Source: Streptomyces sp. 130
Lineage (GTDB): Bacteria > Actinomycetota > Actinomycetes > Streptomycetales > Streptomycetaceae
Reading direction: 5' to 3'
NCBI RefSeq assembly: GCF_007096885.1
Contig: NZ_VJNO01000031.1
Coordinates: 1 to 64,000, forward strand
DNA: 64,000 bases
This document shows positions 23,223 to 31,698 of this stretch, piece by piece. The notes under the pieces were generated by a model that did no database searches, was not told the origin of the DNA, and was given only the letters and a program-made list of their open reading frames with translations. Within the stretch, counting starts at the first letter, position 1. Every line of letters starts with the position of its first letter. Made by a program: the position numbers and the translations under genes.

Positions 23223-25151
23223 ATGACGCTGCTGCAGAGCATCCGGGGGCCGCACGATCTGAAGGCACTGAACGCGTCGCAACTCGGCGAACTCGCCGAG
23301 GACATCCGCACGTTCCTGGTGCAGGCCGTGGCCAGGACCGGGGGCCATCTGGGCCCCAACCTCGGGGTGGTGGAACTGACCATCGCCCTGCACCGGGTCT
23401 TCGACTCGCCCGTGGACCGCATCCTGTGGGACACCGGCCACCAGACCTACGTGCACAAACTGCTCACCGGACGCCAGGACTTCTCCAAGCTGCGCGGCAA
23501 GGGCGGGCTCTCCGGCTACCCCTCCCGCGAGGAGTCCGAACACGACGTCATCGAGAACTCGCACGCCTCCACCGTCCTCGGCTGGGCCGACGGCCTGGCC
23601 AAGGCCAACGAGGTCCGCGGCAAGGACGACCACGTCGTCGCGGTCATCGGGGACGGGGCCCTCACCGGCGGCATGGCCTGGGAGGCGCTGAACAACATCG
23701 CCGCCGCCAAGGACCGCCCGCTCATCGTCGTCGTCAACGACAACGAGCGCTCCTACGCCCCCACCATCGGCGGCCTCGCCCGCCACCTCGCCACCCTGCG
23801 CACCACCGATGGCTACGAGCGCTTCCTGTCCTGGGGCAAGGGCCTGCTGGAACGCACCCCCGTGATCGGACAGCCGCTGCACGGGGCGCTGCACGGGGCC
23901 AAGAAGGGCTTCAAGGACTTCGTCGCCCCGCAGGGCATGTTCGAGGACCTGGGGCTGAAGTACATCGGCCCGGTCGACGGGCACGACACCGCCGCCGTCG
24001 AGGCCGCCCTGCACCGCGCCAAGGGCTTCCCCGGCCCGGTCCTCGTGCACTGCATCACCGAGAAGGGGCACGGTTACGCCCCCGCCCTGCGCGACGAGGC
24101 CGACCGCTTCCACACGGTCGGCGCGATGGACCCCCTGACCTGCGCCCCGCTCGTGCCCGCCGCCGGCCCCTCCTGGACCTCCGTGTTCGCCGACGAGATC
24201 ACGGCGATCGGGGCGGAGCGCCCGGACGTCGTCGCGCTCACCGCCGCGATGCTGGACCCGATCGGGCTGACGAAGTTCGCCGAGGCGTTCCCGGACCGCG
24301 TCTGGGACGTGGGCATCGCGGAGCAGCACGCGGCGGTCAGTGCCGCCGGGCTCGCCACGGGCGGGCTCCACCCGGTCTTCGCGGTCTACGCCACCTTCCT
24401 CAACCGGGCGTTCGACCAGCTCCTGATGGACGTCGCCCTGCACCGGTGCGGGGTCACCTTCGTCCTGGACCGGGCCGGCGTCACCGGGCCCGACGGGGCC
24501 TCGCACAACGGCATGTGGGACATGTCCGTGCTCCAGGTCGTGCCGGGGCTGCGCATCGCGGCCCCGCGCGACGCGGACCGGCTGCGCGAGGAACTGCGCG
24601 AGGCGGTCGCCGTGGACGACGCGCCGACCCTGGTGCGGTTCCCGAAGGAGTCGGTGGGGGAGGCGATCGGGGCGGTCGGCCGGATCGGCGGGATGGACGT
24701 GCTGCGGCGCGACGAGGACGCCGATGTGCTCCTCGTCGCCGTCGGCGTGATGGCCTCCGTCTGCCTGCGCACCGCCGAGCTGCTGTCGGGCGCCGGCGTC
24801 CGCTGCACCGTGGTGGACCCCCGCTGGGTCAAGCCGGTCGACGCGGAGCTGCCGCCGCTCGCCGCCGCGCACGGGCTCGTCGCGGTGGTCGAGGACAACA
24901 GCCGGGCCGGGGGCGTCGGTTCGGCCGTCGGGCAGGCGCTCCGGGACGCGGGCGTCGACGTACCGCTGCGCACCTTCGGCATCCCCGAGCAGTTCCTCGC
25001 GCACGGCAAGCGGTCCGAGGTGCTGGCCGACATCGGACTCACACCGGTCGAGATCGCCGGCCGGATCAGCGCCGTCATGACCGCCCGGAAGGCGGCCGGC
25101 GGCACGGGGCACGACACCCCCGGAAACGGGCACAAGGAGAGCGGGGCATGA
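23223..25151 (+). CDS. dxs: 1-deoxy-D-xylulose-5-phosphate synthase
   Basis: Condenses pyruvate with glyceraldehyde 3-phosphate to start the MEP isoprenoid pathway, using thiamine diphosphate. The 642-residue length is normal. Visible landmarks are the N-terminal GGHLGPNLGVVELTIALH, the diphosphate-binding GDGALTGGMAWEALNN (GDG-x-N type), the pyrimidine-domain catalytic Glu in DVGIAEQHAAVSAAGLA, and the DRAGVTGPDGASHNG segment. Its place between hpnH and hpnO indicates precursor supply dedicated to hopanoids; it may be one of two dxs copies in the genome. The next ATG overlaps its stop (ATGA). Confidence 0.96.
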   Translation: MTLLQSIRGPHDLKALNASQLGELAEDIRTFLVQAVARTGGHLGPNLGVVELTIALHRVFDSPVDRILWDTGHQTYVHKLLTGRQDFSKLRGKGGLSGYPSREESEHDVIENSHASTVLGWADGLAKANEVRGKDDHVVAVIGDGALTGGMAWEALNNIAAAKDRPLIVVVNDNERSYAPTIGGLARHLATLRTTDGYERFLSWGKGLLERTPVIGQPLHGALHGAKKGFKDFVAPQGMFEDLGLKYIGPVDGHDTAAVEAALHRAKGFPGPVLVHCITEKGHGYAPALRDEADRFHTVGAMDPLTCAPLVPAAGPSWTSVFADEITAIGAERPDVVALTAAMLDPIGLTKFAEAFPDRVWDVGIAEQHAAVSAAGLATGGLHPVFAVYATFLNRAFDQLLMDVALHRCGVTFVLDRAGVTGPDGASHNGMWDMSVLQVVPGLRIAAPRDADRLREELREAVAVDDAPTLVRFPKESVGEAIGAVGRIGGMDVLRRDEDADVLLVAVGVMASVCLRTAELLSGAGVRCTVVDPRWVKPVDAELPPLAAAHGLVAVVEDNSRAGGVGSAVGQALRDAGVDVPLRTFGIPEQFLAHGKRSEVLADIGLTPVEIAGRISAVMTARKAAGGTGHDTPGNGHKESGA

Positions 25152-26545
25152 AGGACGACGAGCCCAAGGGCTTCGATCTGGCGCGGCTTCTCGCCGAGCG
25201 CGGCGCCGAACGCTACGAGCTGCACACCAGGCACCTCAACCACCAGCTCCCGCGCATGCTGCACACCATCGGCTTCGACAAGGTCTACGAACGGGCCGAG
25301 GGCGCGCACTTCTGGGACGCGGACGGCAACGACTACCTGGACATGCTCGCCGGGTTCGGCGTCATGGGCCTCGGCCGGCACCATCCCGTCGTACGCAAGG
25401 CGCTGCACGACGTCCTCGACGCCTCACTCGCCGACCTGACCCGGTTCGACTGCCAGCCGCTGCCCGGGCTGCTCGCCGAGAAGCTGCTGAGCCACAGCCC
25501 GCACCTGGACCGGGTGTTCTTCGGCAACAGCGGCACCGAGGCCGTCGAAACGGCGCTGAAGTTCGCCCGGTACGCCACCGGCCGGCCCCGCGTCCTGTAC
25601 TGCGACCACGCCTTCCACGGGCTCACCACCGGCTCCCTCTCGGTCAACGGCGAGGGCGGCTTCCGGGACGGCTTCGCCCCGCTGCTGCCCGACACCGCAG
25701 TCCCGCTCGGCGACCTAGCCGCGCTGCGGCGGGAACTGAAGCGGGGCGATGTGGCCGCCCTGGTGGTCGAGCCGATCCAGGGCAAGGGGGTGCACGCCGC
25801 GCCGCCCGGCTACCTCCGCGAGGCCCAGGAGCTGCTGCACAAGCACAAGGCCCTCCTCATCGCCGACGAGGTGCAGACCGGCCTCGGCAGGACCGGTGAC
25901 TTCTACGCGTACCAGCACGAGGAAGGGGTGGAACCGGACCTCGTCTGCGTCGCCAAGGCGCTCTCCGGCGGCTACGTCCCGGTCGGGGCGACGCTCGGCA
26001 AGGACTGGATCTTCAAGCGCGTCTACTCCTCGATGGACCGGGTCCTCGTCCACTCCGCGAGCTTCGGTTCCAACGCCCAGGCCATGGCGGCGGGGCTCGC
26101 GGTGCTGTCGGTGATGGAGGACGAGGAGACCGTCGCGCACGCGCGCCGGACCGGCGACCTGCTCCGCGAGCGGCTGTCCGCGCTCGTCGGGCGCTACGAG
26201 CTGCTGCACGAGGTGCGGGGGCGCGGGCTGATGATCGGCATCGAGTTCGGCCGCCCTACCTCGCTGAAGCTGCGCAGCCGGTGGACCATGCTCCAGGCGG
26301 CCCGCAAGGGCCTCTTCGCGCAGATGGTCGTCGTGCCCCTGCTCCAGAAGCACCGCATCCTCACGCAGGTCTCCGGCGACCACCTCGAAGTGATCAAGCT
26401 GATCCCGCCGCTGGTCATCGATGACGCGGACGTCGACCGCTTCGTGGCGGCGTTCACCGCCGTCATGGACGACGCGCACAGCGGCGGGGGACTGATGTGG
26501 GACTTCGGGCGGACCCTGGTGAAGCAGGCCGTCGCCAACCGCTGA
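25148..26545 (+). CDS. hpnO: Class III aminotransferase HpnO-like
   Basis: A 465-residue PLP-dependent aminotransferase of the acetylornithine/class III group. In hopanoid clusters HpnO homologues aminate the terminal carbon of the side chain to give aminobacteriohopanetriol. PLP contacts are visible: FFGNSGTEAVETALKFARYA, DHAFHGLTTGSLS, the Asp in LLIADEVQTGLGRTG, and the Schiff-base Lys in CVAKALSGGYVPVGA. The gene is translationally coupled to dxs and ends the operon, 10 bases before the operator of the XRE regulator. Whether this strain makes amino-hopanoids cannot be told from sequence. Confidence 0.9.
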   Translation: MKDDEPKGFDLARLLAERGAERYELHTRHLNHQLPRMLHTIGFDKVYERAEGAHFWDADGNDYLDMLAGFGVMGLGRHHPVVRKALHDVLDASLADLTRFDCQPLPGLLAEKLLSHSPHLDRVFFGNSGTEAVETALKFARYATGRPRVLYCDHAFHGLTTGSLSVNGEGGFRDGFAPLLPDTAVPLGDLAALRRELKRGDVAALVVEPIQGKGVHAAPPGYLREAQELLHKHKALLIADEVQTGLGRTGDFYAYQHEEGVEPDLVCVAKALSGGYVPVGATLGKDWIFKRVYSSMDRVLVHSASFGSNAQAMAAGLAVLSVMEDEETVAHARRTGDLLRERLSALVGRYELLHEVRGRGLMIGIEFGRPTSLKLRSRWTMLQAARKGLFAQMVVVPLLQKHRILTQVSGDHLEVIKLIPPLVIDDADVDRFVAAFTAVMDDAHSGGGLMWDFGRTLVKQAVANR

Positions 26546-26555
26546 GCGGTTTTTG

Positions 26556-26584
26556 CCTCCGAGGCAACATATTTGCCTCGGAGG
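26556..26584. promoter_or_regulatory. Palindromic operator overlapping RBS of XRE/cupin gene
   Basis: CCTCCGAGGCAA (26556-26567) and TTGCCTCGGAGG (26573-26584) form a perfect 12-base inverted repeat with the spacer CATAT. The right arm ends in GGAGG, the ribosome-binding site five bases before the ATG at 26590. The TTGCC...GGCAA type matches operators I recall for XRE/cupin regulators, so autoregulation is likely. Confidence 0.75.
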
Positions 26585-26589
26585 AAACA

Positions 26590-27216
26590 ATGCGGCCCAA
26601 TGGAGGTATGAACCCTCCGGACGACCTGGCGGCCGGCGAGCTGCCCGGTGTCGCGCCACGCCTGCGCGATCTGCGCCGAGGCCGCGGTCTCACCCTGGAG
26701 ACCGCGGCCCAGCGGGCGGGCCTGTCGCCCGCCCACCTCTCCCGGCTCGAAACGGGCCGCCGCCAGCCCTCGCTGCCGATGCTGCTCCAGCTGGCCAGGA
26801 TCTACGGTACGACGGTCTCCGAGCTCCTCGGCGAGACGCCCCCCGAACGTGACGCGATCGTCCGAGGCCGCCCGTTCGAGGGCGTGGCGGCCGACGGCTG
26901 GACGTACCAGCAGGCCGGCGGCTCCGGACGGGCCATGCAGGCGCTGCGCGTGCGCGTCCCGTACGGAGCCCAGGGCGACCTGGTGCGCGTCCATCCTGGC
27001 GAGGAGTGGCTGTACGTCCTGGCCGGCCGCCTCCGGGTGACGCTCGGTGAGACGGTGCACGACCTCGCGCCCGGGGACGGCGCGCACTTCGACTCGCTCA
27101 CCCCGCACCGGATCGCGGCCCCCGAACCCGAGGGCGCCGAGCTGCTCTTCGTCCACACCCTGCTGCAGAGCCCCGCCGCCGATCTGTGCCTCGGCGGCGC
27201 GGTCCACCGCGGCTGA
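26590..27216 (+). CDS. XRE family transcriptional regulator with cupin domain
   Basis: A 208-residue DNA-binding protein. An N-terminal helix-turn-helix spans roughly residues 22-75 (LRRGRGLTLETAAQRAGLSP, HLSRLETGRRQPSLP). A C-terminal cupin follows (VHPGEEWLYVLAGRLRVTLG, DGAHFDSLTPHRI), which senses a small ligand in this family. The ATG at 26590 is best placed relative to GGAGG; the ATG at 26608 lies too close to its own purine stretch. A large inverted repeat covers the promoter/RBS, indicating self-repression. A DUF6126 gene follows on the same strand. Whether it also regulates hopanoid genes is not shown. Confidence 0.92.
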   Translation: MRPNGGMNPPDDLAAGELPGVAPRLRDLRRGRGLTLETAAQRAGLSPAHLSRLETGRRQPSLPMLLQLARIYGTTVSELLGETPPERDAIVRGRPFEGVAADGWTYQQAGGSGRAMQALRVRVPYGAQGDLVRVHPGEEWLYVLAGRLRVTLGETVHDLAPGDGAHFDSLTPHRIAAPEPEGAELLFVHTLLQSPAADLCLGGAVHRG

Positions 27217-27259
27217 GACGTTTTCGCCGCCGGACCCCCGGCAGTCAGAGAGGCCACTC

Positions 27260-27436
27260 ATGTCCGATTCAGAGCACTACGACCCGCTCACCCCGGCTCC
27301 GCGCCCCGGCGCCGACAGCCAGGAGAAGAAGATGCCGCGCGGACTCGTCATCCGGCTCTTCGCCTACCTCGTGGCCGGGCACGTCATCGCCGCGTTCCTG
27401 TACCTGCTCTTCGCGGTGGGCATGCACAACCAGTAG
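27260..27436 (+). CDS. DUF6126 family small membrane protein
   Basis: A 58-residue protein with a polar N terminus (SDSEHYDPLTPAPRPG), a KKMPRGL basic junction and one transmembrane helix, LVAGHVIAAFLYLLFAVG, near the C terminus. It matches the small DUF6126 family often found downstream of XRE/cupin regulators in streptomycetes. Function is unknown. The ATG at 27260 is preceded by AGAGAGG. It is probably cotranscribed with the regulator 43 bases upstream and may be part of the signal it responds to, which is only a guess. Confidence 0.85.
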   Translation: MSDSEHYDPLTPAPRPGADSQEKKMPRGLVIRLFAYLVAGHVIAAFLYLLFAVGMHNQ

Positions 27437-27447
27437 GCCCGGTCGCC

Positions 27448-28260
27448 TCAGCTCTCGTCGAGGAGCCGTTCGCGCAGCCGCTCCCGGGTGGCGGGCGCGA
27501 GCTTCAGCCCGTCGGCGAGATAGCGGTCGGTGCCGCCCCAGGTCTCGTCGATGGCCGCGAAGGCCGCGGCGAGGTAGTCGGGCTGGGCGCCGAAGAGCGG
27601 GTTCAGCAGCTCCATCACCTCCGGGGACATCCCGGCCGCCGAGGTGTCGCTGCGCCGGATGCGGTAGCGGCGGTGCGCGTCGTTCGACTTGAGGTAGTCG
27701 GCCTCGATGGTCTCGCGCCCGACGCCCACCGAGAGCAGCGTCACCGCGATGGAGAGCCCTGCCCGGTCCTTGCCGGCCGCGCAGTGCATCAGGGCGGGCA
27801 CGCTGTCCTCGGCCAGGGCGTGCAGCACCCGGCTGTGCTCGGCGGTGCGCTCCAGGATGATCGAGCGGTACGAGTCGACCATGCGGCGGGTGCCCTTGCC
27901 GTCGGCCAGGATCGAGCGCAGGTCGGCCAGGTCGCCGTCGCGCACCATCCGCCAGAACTGGGCGCCGTCCGCCGGGTCGCTGAGCGGGATGCTCAGGTTC
28001 CGTACGCCCGGCAGCTCGATGTCCAGGCCGTCCAGCTTGTGGTCCGCCGCGTTGCGGAAGTCGAAGACCGTGTGCAGGCCGAGCCCGCTGAGGAAGGCCG
28101 CGTCCTCGGCCGTGGCGTGCGCCAGGTGGCCGCTGCGGTAGAGGCGGCCGTGCCGGACCCGGCGCCCGTCCGTGGTGGGCAGGCCGCCCAGGTCGCGGAA
28201 GTTGCGGACGCCGGTGAGTACGGGCTCCGTCGGCGGGGTCTGCGGCAGCTGCTGCGTCAC
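27448..28260 (-). CDS. Tyrosine-protein phosphatase (DSP/IphP-like)
   Basis: A 270-residue phosphatase of the atypical bacterial tyrosine/dual-specificity type (IphP/SIWA-like). The P-loop is HCAAGKDRAGLS, fitting H-C-x2-G-x2-R with the nucleophile Cys and the phosphate-binding Arg. The N terminus carries GVRNFRDLGGLPTTDGRRVRHGRLYRSG, highly characteristic of this family. Possible substrates include phosphotyrosine and phosphoinositides. The GTG at 28260 is chosen because AGGAG lies five bases upstream; an in-frame GTG at 28266 overlaps that site. It converges with the DUF6126 gene and is divergent from the riboswitch region. Confidence 0.92.
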   Translation of the reverse strand: MTQQLPQTPPTEPVLTGVRNFRDLGGLPTTDGRRVRHGRLYRSGHLAHATAEDAAFLSGLGLHTVFDFRNAADHKLDGLDIELPGVRNLSIPLSDPADGAQFWRMVRDGDLADLRSILADGKGTRRMVDSYRSIILERTAEHSRVLHALAEDSVPALMHCAAGKDRAGLSIAVTLLSVGVGRETIEADYLKSNDAHRRYRIRRSDTSAAGMSPEVMELLNPLFGAQPDYLAAAFAAIDETWGGTDRYLADGLKLAPATRERLRERLLDES

Positions 28261-28639
28261 GTTCACTCCTGGAGGCTCTGCCCCGGCGCGTGTCGCCGAC
28301 GGGCCCACGCCCGTGACGATACGACATCGGTTCCTGGGGCAATCATCTCGGCCGACCGCTTCGCACCGGCGCGGACGACGACCAGGACATGTCCGTATTG
28401 ATGGGGTATGACCAACCTGCCCTGGTTACGCGGGAGATGATCACCTGCTCGTGAGCGGGATCATATCCGTGACGGTGTGTGGTGACGGCCCGGCTGGGTA
28501 TCCCCCGCGCCGCGCGGAAAGCCAAGATCCGTAATCCACGGAGTGTGACCGGAATTCCGCACCGCAATTCCGATGCGGAATCCGGTGCCGAACCCGTGGC
28601 TTGTTTCCGCCGTCCCGGCTCGCTTACGTTCCATGTCCA

Positions 28640-28815
28640 TCCGGATGGAACGCCCAATCCTGCCGCCGTCCGGAATTCGCACCCACTCACCGTGTGGCAG
28701 GAGCGGGGGAACCAGGTAGGCCGCCGACCGGGACGACCGGACGGCTAGGGGTGAAGTCGCGCCAGGCGCGGCCGGGCATCTCCAGCCCGAACCCGACAGC
28801 TCACCTCGCAGGCGC
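28640..28815 (+). ncRNA. c-di-AMP riboswitch (ydaO-yuaA type)
   Basis: Upstream of the LysM/M23 peptidase gene the leader shows the ordered conserved blocks of the ydaO class: CGCCCAATCCTG, GGCAGGAGCGGGGGAACCA, AGGGGTGAAG, and a 3' block with GGGCATCTCC, GCCCGAACCCGACAGC and ACCTCGCAGGCG. In actinobacteria this class binds cyclic di-AMP and controls cell-wall hydrolase and resuscitation genes, normally switching expression off when ligand is high. The boundaries are approximate. The remaining part of the 28261-28832 gap contains short inverted repeats such as ATTCCGCACCGCAATTCCG-like sequence but no gene. Confidence 0.9.
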
Positions 28816-28832
28816 CGGAGAGGAAATTCTTC

Positions 28833-29741
28833 ATGCCCAACTCGGGTAAGCACCGCCGTCCCAAGTCCGGCACCATAGCCCGCGGTGTCGTCGCCGCGAG
28901 CGCCGGCGGCGCCGTCATCGCGCTTCCGCTGCTCGGCGCCACCGGTGCCCACGCCGCGGAGCGGTCCGCCCCGGCCGCCTCGCAGCCGGCCGCCGCGCAC
29001 ACCGCTCCGGCCAAGCCCGCGAAGAGCACCAACACCACCACCTACTCCGTGGTCTCCGGCGACTACCTGTCGAAGATCGCGGCCCAGCACCACCTCAAGG
29101 GCGGCTGGCAGAAGCTGTATCAGGACAACCGCGAGGTCGTCGGCGAGAACCCGAGCCTGATCTTCCCGGGCATGAAGCTGACCCTCGGCGCCAAGGCGGC
29201 CCCCGCCGCCGCCCCGTCCAAGGCCCCCGCCAAGCCGGCGGAGAAGACCGAGACGAAGGCCGCGCCCAAGGCCGAGACCAAGGTCGAGACGAAGACCGAG
29301 GCCACGACCGAGGCCCCGGCCACCCAGGACAACGCCTCCGGCTATGTCCACCCGGTCCCGGGCAACCACACCACCGCCTACCGCGCCTCCGGTGCCAGCT
29401 GGTCCAGCGGCAGCCACACCGGCATCGACTTCCCCGTCTCCACCGGCACCAGCGTGAAGGCCATCACCTCCGGCACCGTCGTCACCGCCGGCTGGGGCGG
29501 CGCCTACGGCAACCAGGTCGTCATCAAGCACGCCGACGGCCACTACTCCCAGTACGGCCACATGTCCTCGCTCTCCGTCTCGGCCGGCCAGACCGTGACC
29601 GCGGGCCAGCAGGTCGGCCTCTCCGGCTCCACCGGCAACGCCACCGGCCCGCACCTCCACTTCGAGGTCCGCACCGGCCCGGAGTACGGCTCGGACATCG
29701 ACCCCATCGCCTACCTGGCGTCGCACGGGATCTACGTCTGA
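28833..29741 (+). CDS. Secreted LysM and M23 family peptidase
   Basis: A 302-residue secreted cell-wall endopeptidase. The signal peptide has a basic start (KHRRPKSGTIARG), a hydrophobic core and a cleavage-like GAHAAE at ~residue 42. A LysM peptidoglycan-binding domain follows (TYSVVSGDYLSKIAAQHHL to FPGMKLTLG). A repetitive Ala/Lys/Glu/Thr linker (KAETKVETKTEATTEAP) leads to the zinc M23 domain with HTGIDFP and GPHLHFE ligands. AGAGGA precedes the ATG. The upstream c-di-AMP riboswitch places it under second-messenger control, consistent with wall remodelling during growth or germination. Confidence 0.95.
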   Translation: MPNSGKHRRPKSGTIARGVVAASAGGAVIALPLLGATGAHAAERSAPAASQPAAAHTAPAKPAKSTNTTTYSVVSGDYLSKIAAQHHLKGGWQKLYQDNREVVGENPSLIFPGMKLTLGAKAAPAAAPSKAPAKPAEKTETKAAPKAETKVETKTEATTEAPATQDNASGYVHPVPGNHTTAYRASGASWSSGSHTGIDFPVSTGTSVKAITSGTVVTAGWGGAYGNQVVIKHADGHYSQYGHMSSLSVSAGQTVTAGQQVGLSGSTGNATGPHLHFEVRTGPEYGSDIDPIAYLASHGIYV

Positions 29742-29783
29742 TCCAGGCGGTACCGGCCCGGTGATCCGGGTCACGAACGGCAC

Positions 29784-29817
29784 AGAGGGACGGCGCGCGG
29801 CAGCGCGCCGTCCCTCT
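29784..29817 (+). terminator. 15-bp perfect hairpin terminator
   Basis: AGAGGGACGGCGCGC and its exact complement enclose the loop GGCA, about 40 bases after the peptidase stop, followed by GCTTATTCCCC. A strong terminator for the riboswitch-controlled transcript. Between it and the GTG at 29924, GGTGGTTTATCTCACCACC forms a small inverted repeat that could be an operator for the SGNH hydrolase gene. Confidence 0.85.
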
Positions 29818-29923
29818 GCTTATTCCCCCTTTACCGAAAACTGACCAGGTGGTTTATCTCACCACCCGTCAACCCCTTATTACGGTCGCGTAGGTCACAT
29901 TCCGGGGTGCAGGATATGCGGTT

Positions 29924-30778
29924 GTGGCAGACGATTCGAACAACATTCAACAGGGCGCCATCGACCGACAGGGCGCCATCGGGTCGTACGCGGCGATTGG
30001 CGACAGCTTCACCGAGGGAGTCGGCGACCCCGGCCCGGACGGAACGTTCGTCGGCTGGGCCGACCGGCTCGCGGTACTCCTCGCCGACCGGCTCCCGGAG
30101 CCCGGCCCGGCGACCGGTGCCGAGGGCTCACCCGTTTCCGCGCACGGAAACTTCCGGTACGCCAATCTCGCCGTACGAGGACGCCTCCTCGACCAGATCG
30201 TCGAGGAGCAGGTGCCCCGGGCCAAGGAACTCGCCCCCGATCTGGTGAGCTTCTGCGCCGGCGGCAACGACATCATCCGGCCGGGCACCGATCCGGACGA
30301 CGTGGCCGAACGCTTCGAGCGGGCGGTCGCCGACCTCACGCGGTCGGTCGGCACCGTCATGGTCACCACCGGCTTCGACACCCGCGGCGTCCCCGTGCTG
30401 CGCCATCTGCGCGGCAAGATCGCCACCTACACCGCCCACGTCCGGGCCATCGCCGACCGCTACGACTGCCCGGTCCTCGACCTGTGGTCGCTGCGCTCCG
30501 TGCAGGACCGGCGCGCCTGGGACGGCGACCGGCTCCACCTCTCGCCCGAGGGACACACCCGGGTCGCGCTCCGCGCCGCCCAGGTCCTCGGCCTCGACGT
30601 GCCGGCCGACCCGGACCAGGCATGGCCCCCGCAGCCCCCGCGCGGCACGCTGGAGATCCGCCGCGACGACATCCACTGGGCGCGTGAATACCTGGTCCCG
30701 TGGATCGGCAGGCGGCTGCGCGGCGAGTCCTCCGGGGACCACGTCGAGCCGAAGCGGCCGGACCTGCTGCCGCTCTGA
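29924..30778 (+). CDS. SGNH/GDSL family hydrolase
   Basis: A 284-residue esterase/lipase-type hydrolase. Block I is AAIGDSFTEGVGD with the Ser nucleophile, block II Gly lies in YANLAVRGRLLD, block III is SFCAGGNDIIRPG and block V is WDGDRLHLSPEGH with catalytic Asp and His. No signal peptide is apparent, so it is probably cytoplasmic. The physiological ester is unknown. The start is GTG at 29924; AGGA lies about nine bases upstream. It is convergent with the STM4011-type gene, 19 bases apart. Confidence 0.9.
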   Translation: MADDSNNIQQGAIDRQGAIGSYAAIGDSFTEGVGDPGPDGTFVGWADRLAVLLADRLPEPGPATGAEGSPVSAHGNFRYANLAVRGRLLDQIVEEQVPRAKELAPDLVSFCAGGNDIIRPGTDPDDVAERFERAVADLTRSVGTVMVTTGFDTRGVPVLRHLRGKIATYTAHVRAIADRYDCPVLDLWSLRSVQDRRAWDGDRLHLSPEGHTRVALRAAQVLGLDVPADPDQAWPPQPPRGTLEIRRDDIHWAREYLVPWIGRRLRGESSGDHVEPKRPDLLPL

Positions 30779-30797
30779 CCCGCCCCCTCCGCTGTCC

Positions 30798-31691
30798 TCA
30801 GTCGCCCCGCGACCGCGTCGCGGCGACCGGGGACAGCGGCAGCGCCGCCGGGACGCGCTCAAGCACCCCGCCCGCGAACACGTCGTACAGCGGCAGCGTC
30901 TCCAGGTGTACGTAGCCGATGTGGCAGTCGCACACGGCGAGCGGGCACGCCCTCGGCCCCAGCGCCCGCCGGTAGCTCCCGTCGTACAGATTGCCCAGCT
31001 CCGCCCGGACGAAGTGGCAGCGGCGCACCGAGCCCTCCCCGTCCACCGAGATCACCGACTCACCGGTCCGGCAGGGCAGCCCCGCCGACCGGTGCGGATG
31101 ACGGCTGTACGGGAACAACGGGTCGATCGCCGTCCACCGGTCCGCCTCCTCGTCCGTGTAGGTGTGCCCCTCGGCGGCGTTGACCCAGAGGTAGACCCCG
31201 TCGGGGAGCGCCGCGCGCAGCCGCCGTGCCTCGCCGAGATGGGCCTCGAACCCCACGATGCCCACGCTGTGCCGGACCCCGAGGTCCCGCAGCTCCGCGC
31301 ACCGGCCGAGGAAGCGCTCGTACGGCGTCTGCCCCGGGTGGTACGTGCACCACAGCGCGATCCGCTCGCGCGCCGCCGCCGGCGCCTCGGCCAGCCACCT
31401 CGTACGCCCGCTCAGATTGGTCTGGATCGCGACCCGGCGGACGTGCGGGAGGCCCGCCAGCTCCACGATCGCCCGGCGGTACCAGGAACGCACCAGGCCC
31501 TCGCCCCACGGTGTGAACAGCACCGAGATCCGGTCACCGGTCTGCTCCGCAGCCCACGCCGTGAACCGTTCCAGCGCCGCCCGGTCCGCCCGCAGCTGCT
31601 CCCGGCTGTCGCGCCGCTTGGCGAACGGGCAGTACGGGCAGTCGTAGTCGCAGGAGGCGAGCGGGCCCCGGTAGAGAATCGTCAGGTCCAC
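30798..31691 (-). CDS. STM4011 family radical SAM protein
   Basis: A 297-residue radical SAM enzyme named for Salmonella STM4011. The iron-sulfur motif CDYDCPYC (Cys14, Cys18, Cys21) lies unusually close to the N terminus. Further segments are LFTPWGEGLVRSW and VAIQTNLSG. A C-terminal cysteine set (RRCHFVRAELG, ACPLAVCDCHIGYVHLE) looks like a SPASM-type auxiliary cluster, which occurs in enzymes that modify peptides. It is the last gene of the minus-strand STM4011-4015 operon, seven bases after the STM4012-type gene. Substrate unknown. Confidence 0.9.
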   Translation of the reverse strand: MDLTILYRGPLASCDYDCPYCPFAKRRDSREQLRADRAALERFTAWAAEQTGDRISVLFTPWGEGLVRSWYRRAIVELAGLPHVRRVAIQTNLSGRTRWLAEAPAAARERIALWCTYHPGQTPYERFLGRCAELRDLGVRHSVGIVGFEAHLGEARRLRAALPDGVYLWVNAAEGHTYTDEEADRWTAIDPLFPYSRHPHRSAGLPCRTGESVISVDGEGSVRRCHFVRAELGNLYDGSYRRALGPRACPLAVCDCHIGYVHLETLPLYDVFAGGVLERVPAALPLSPVAATRSRGD

Positions 31692-31698
31692 GGGTCAC

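Noticed and set aside
28309..28640. Leader 5' of the c-di-AMP aptamer considered as a second riboswitch or small gene
   Set aside because: Only scattered short inverted repeats; no conserved riboswitch blocks and no ORF with a plausible ribosome-binding site.
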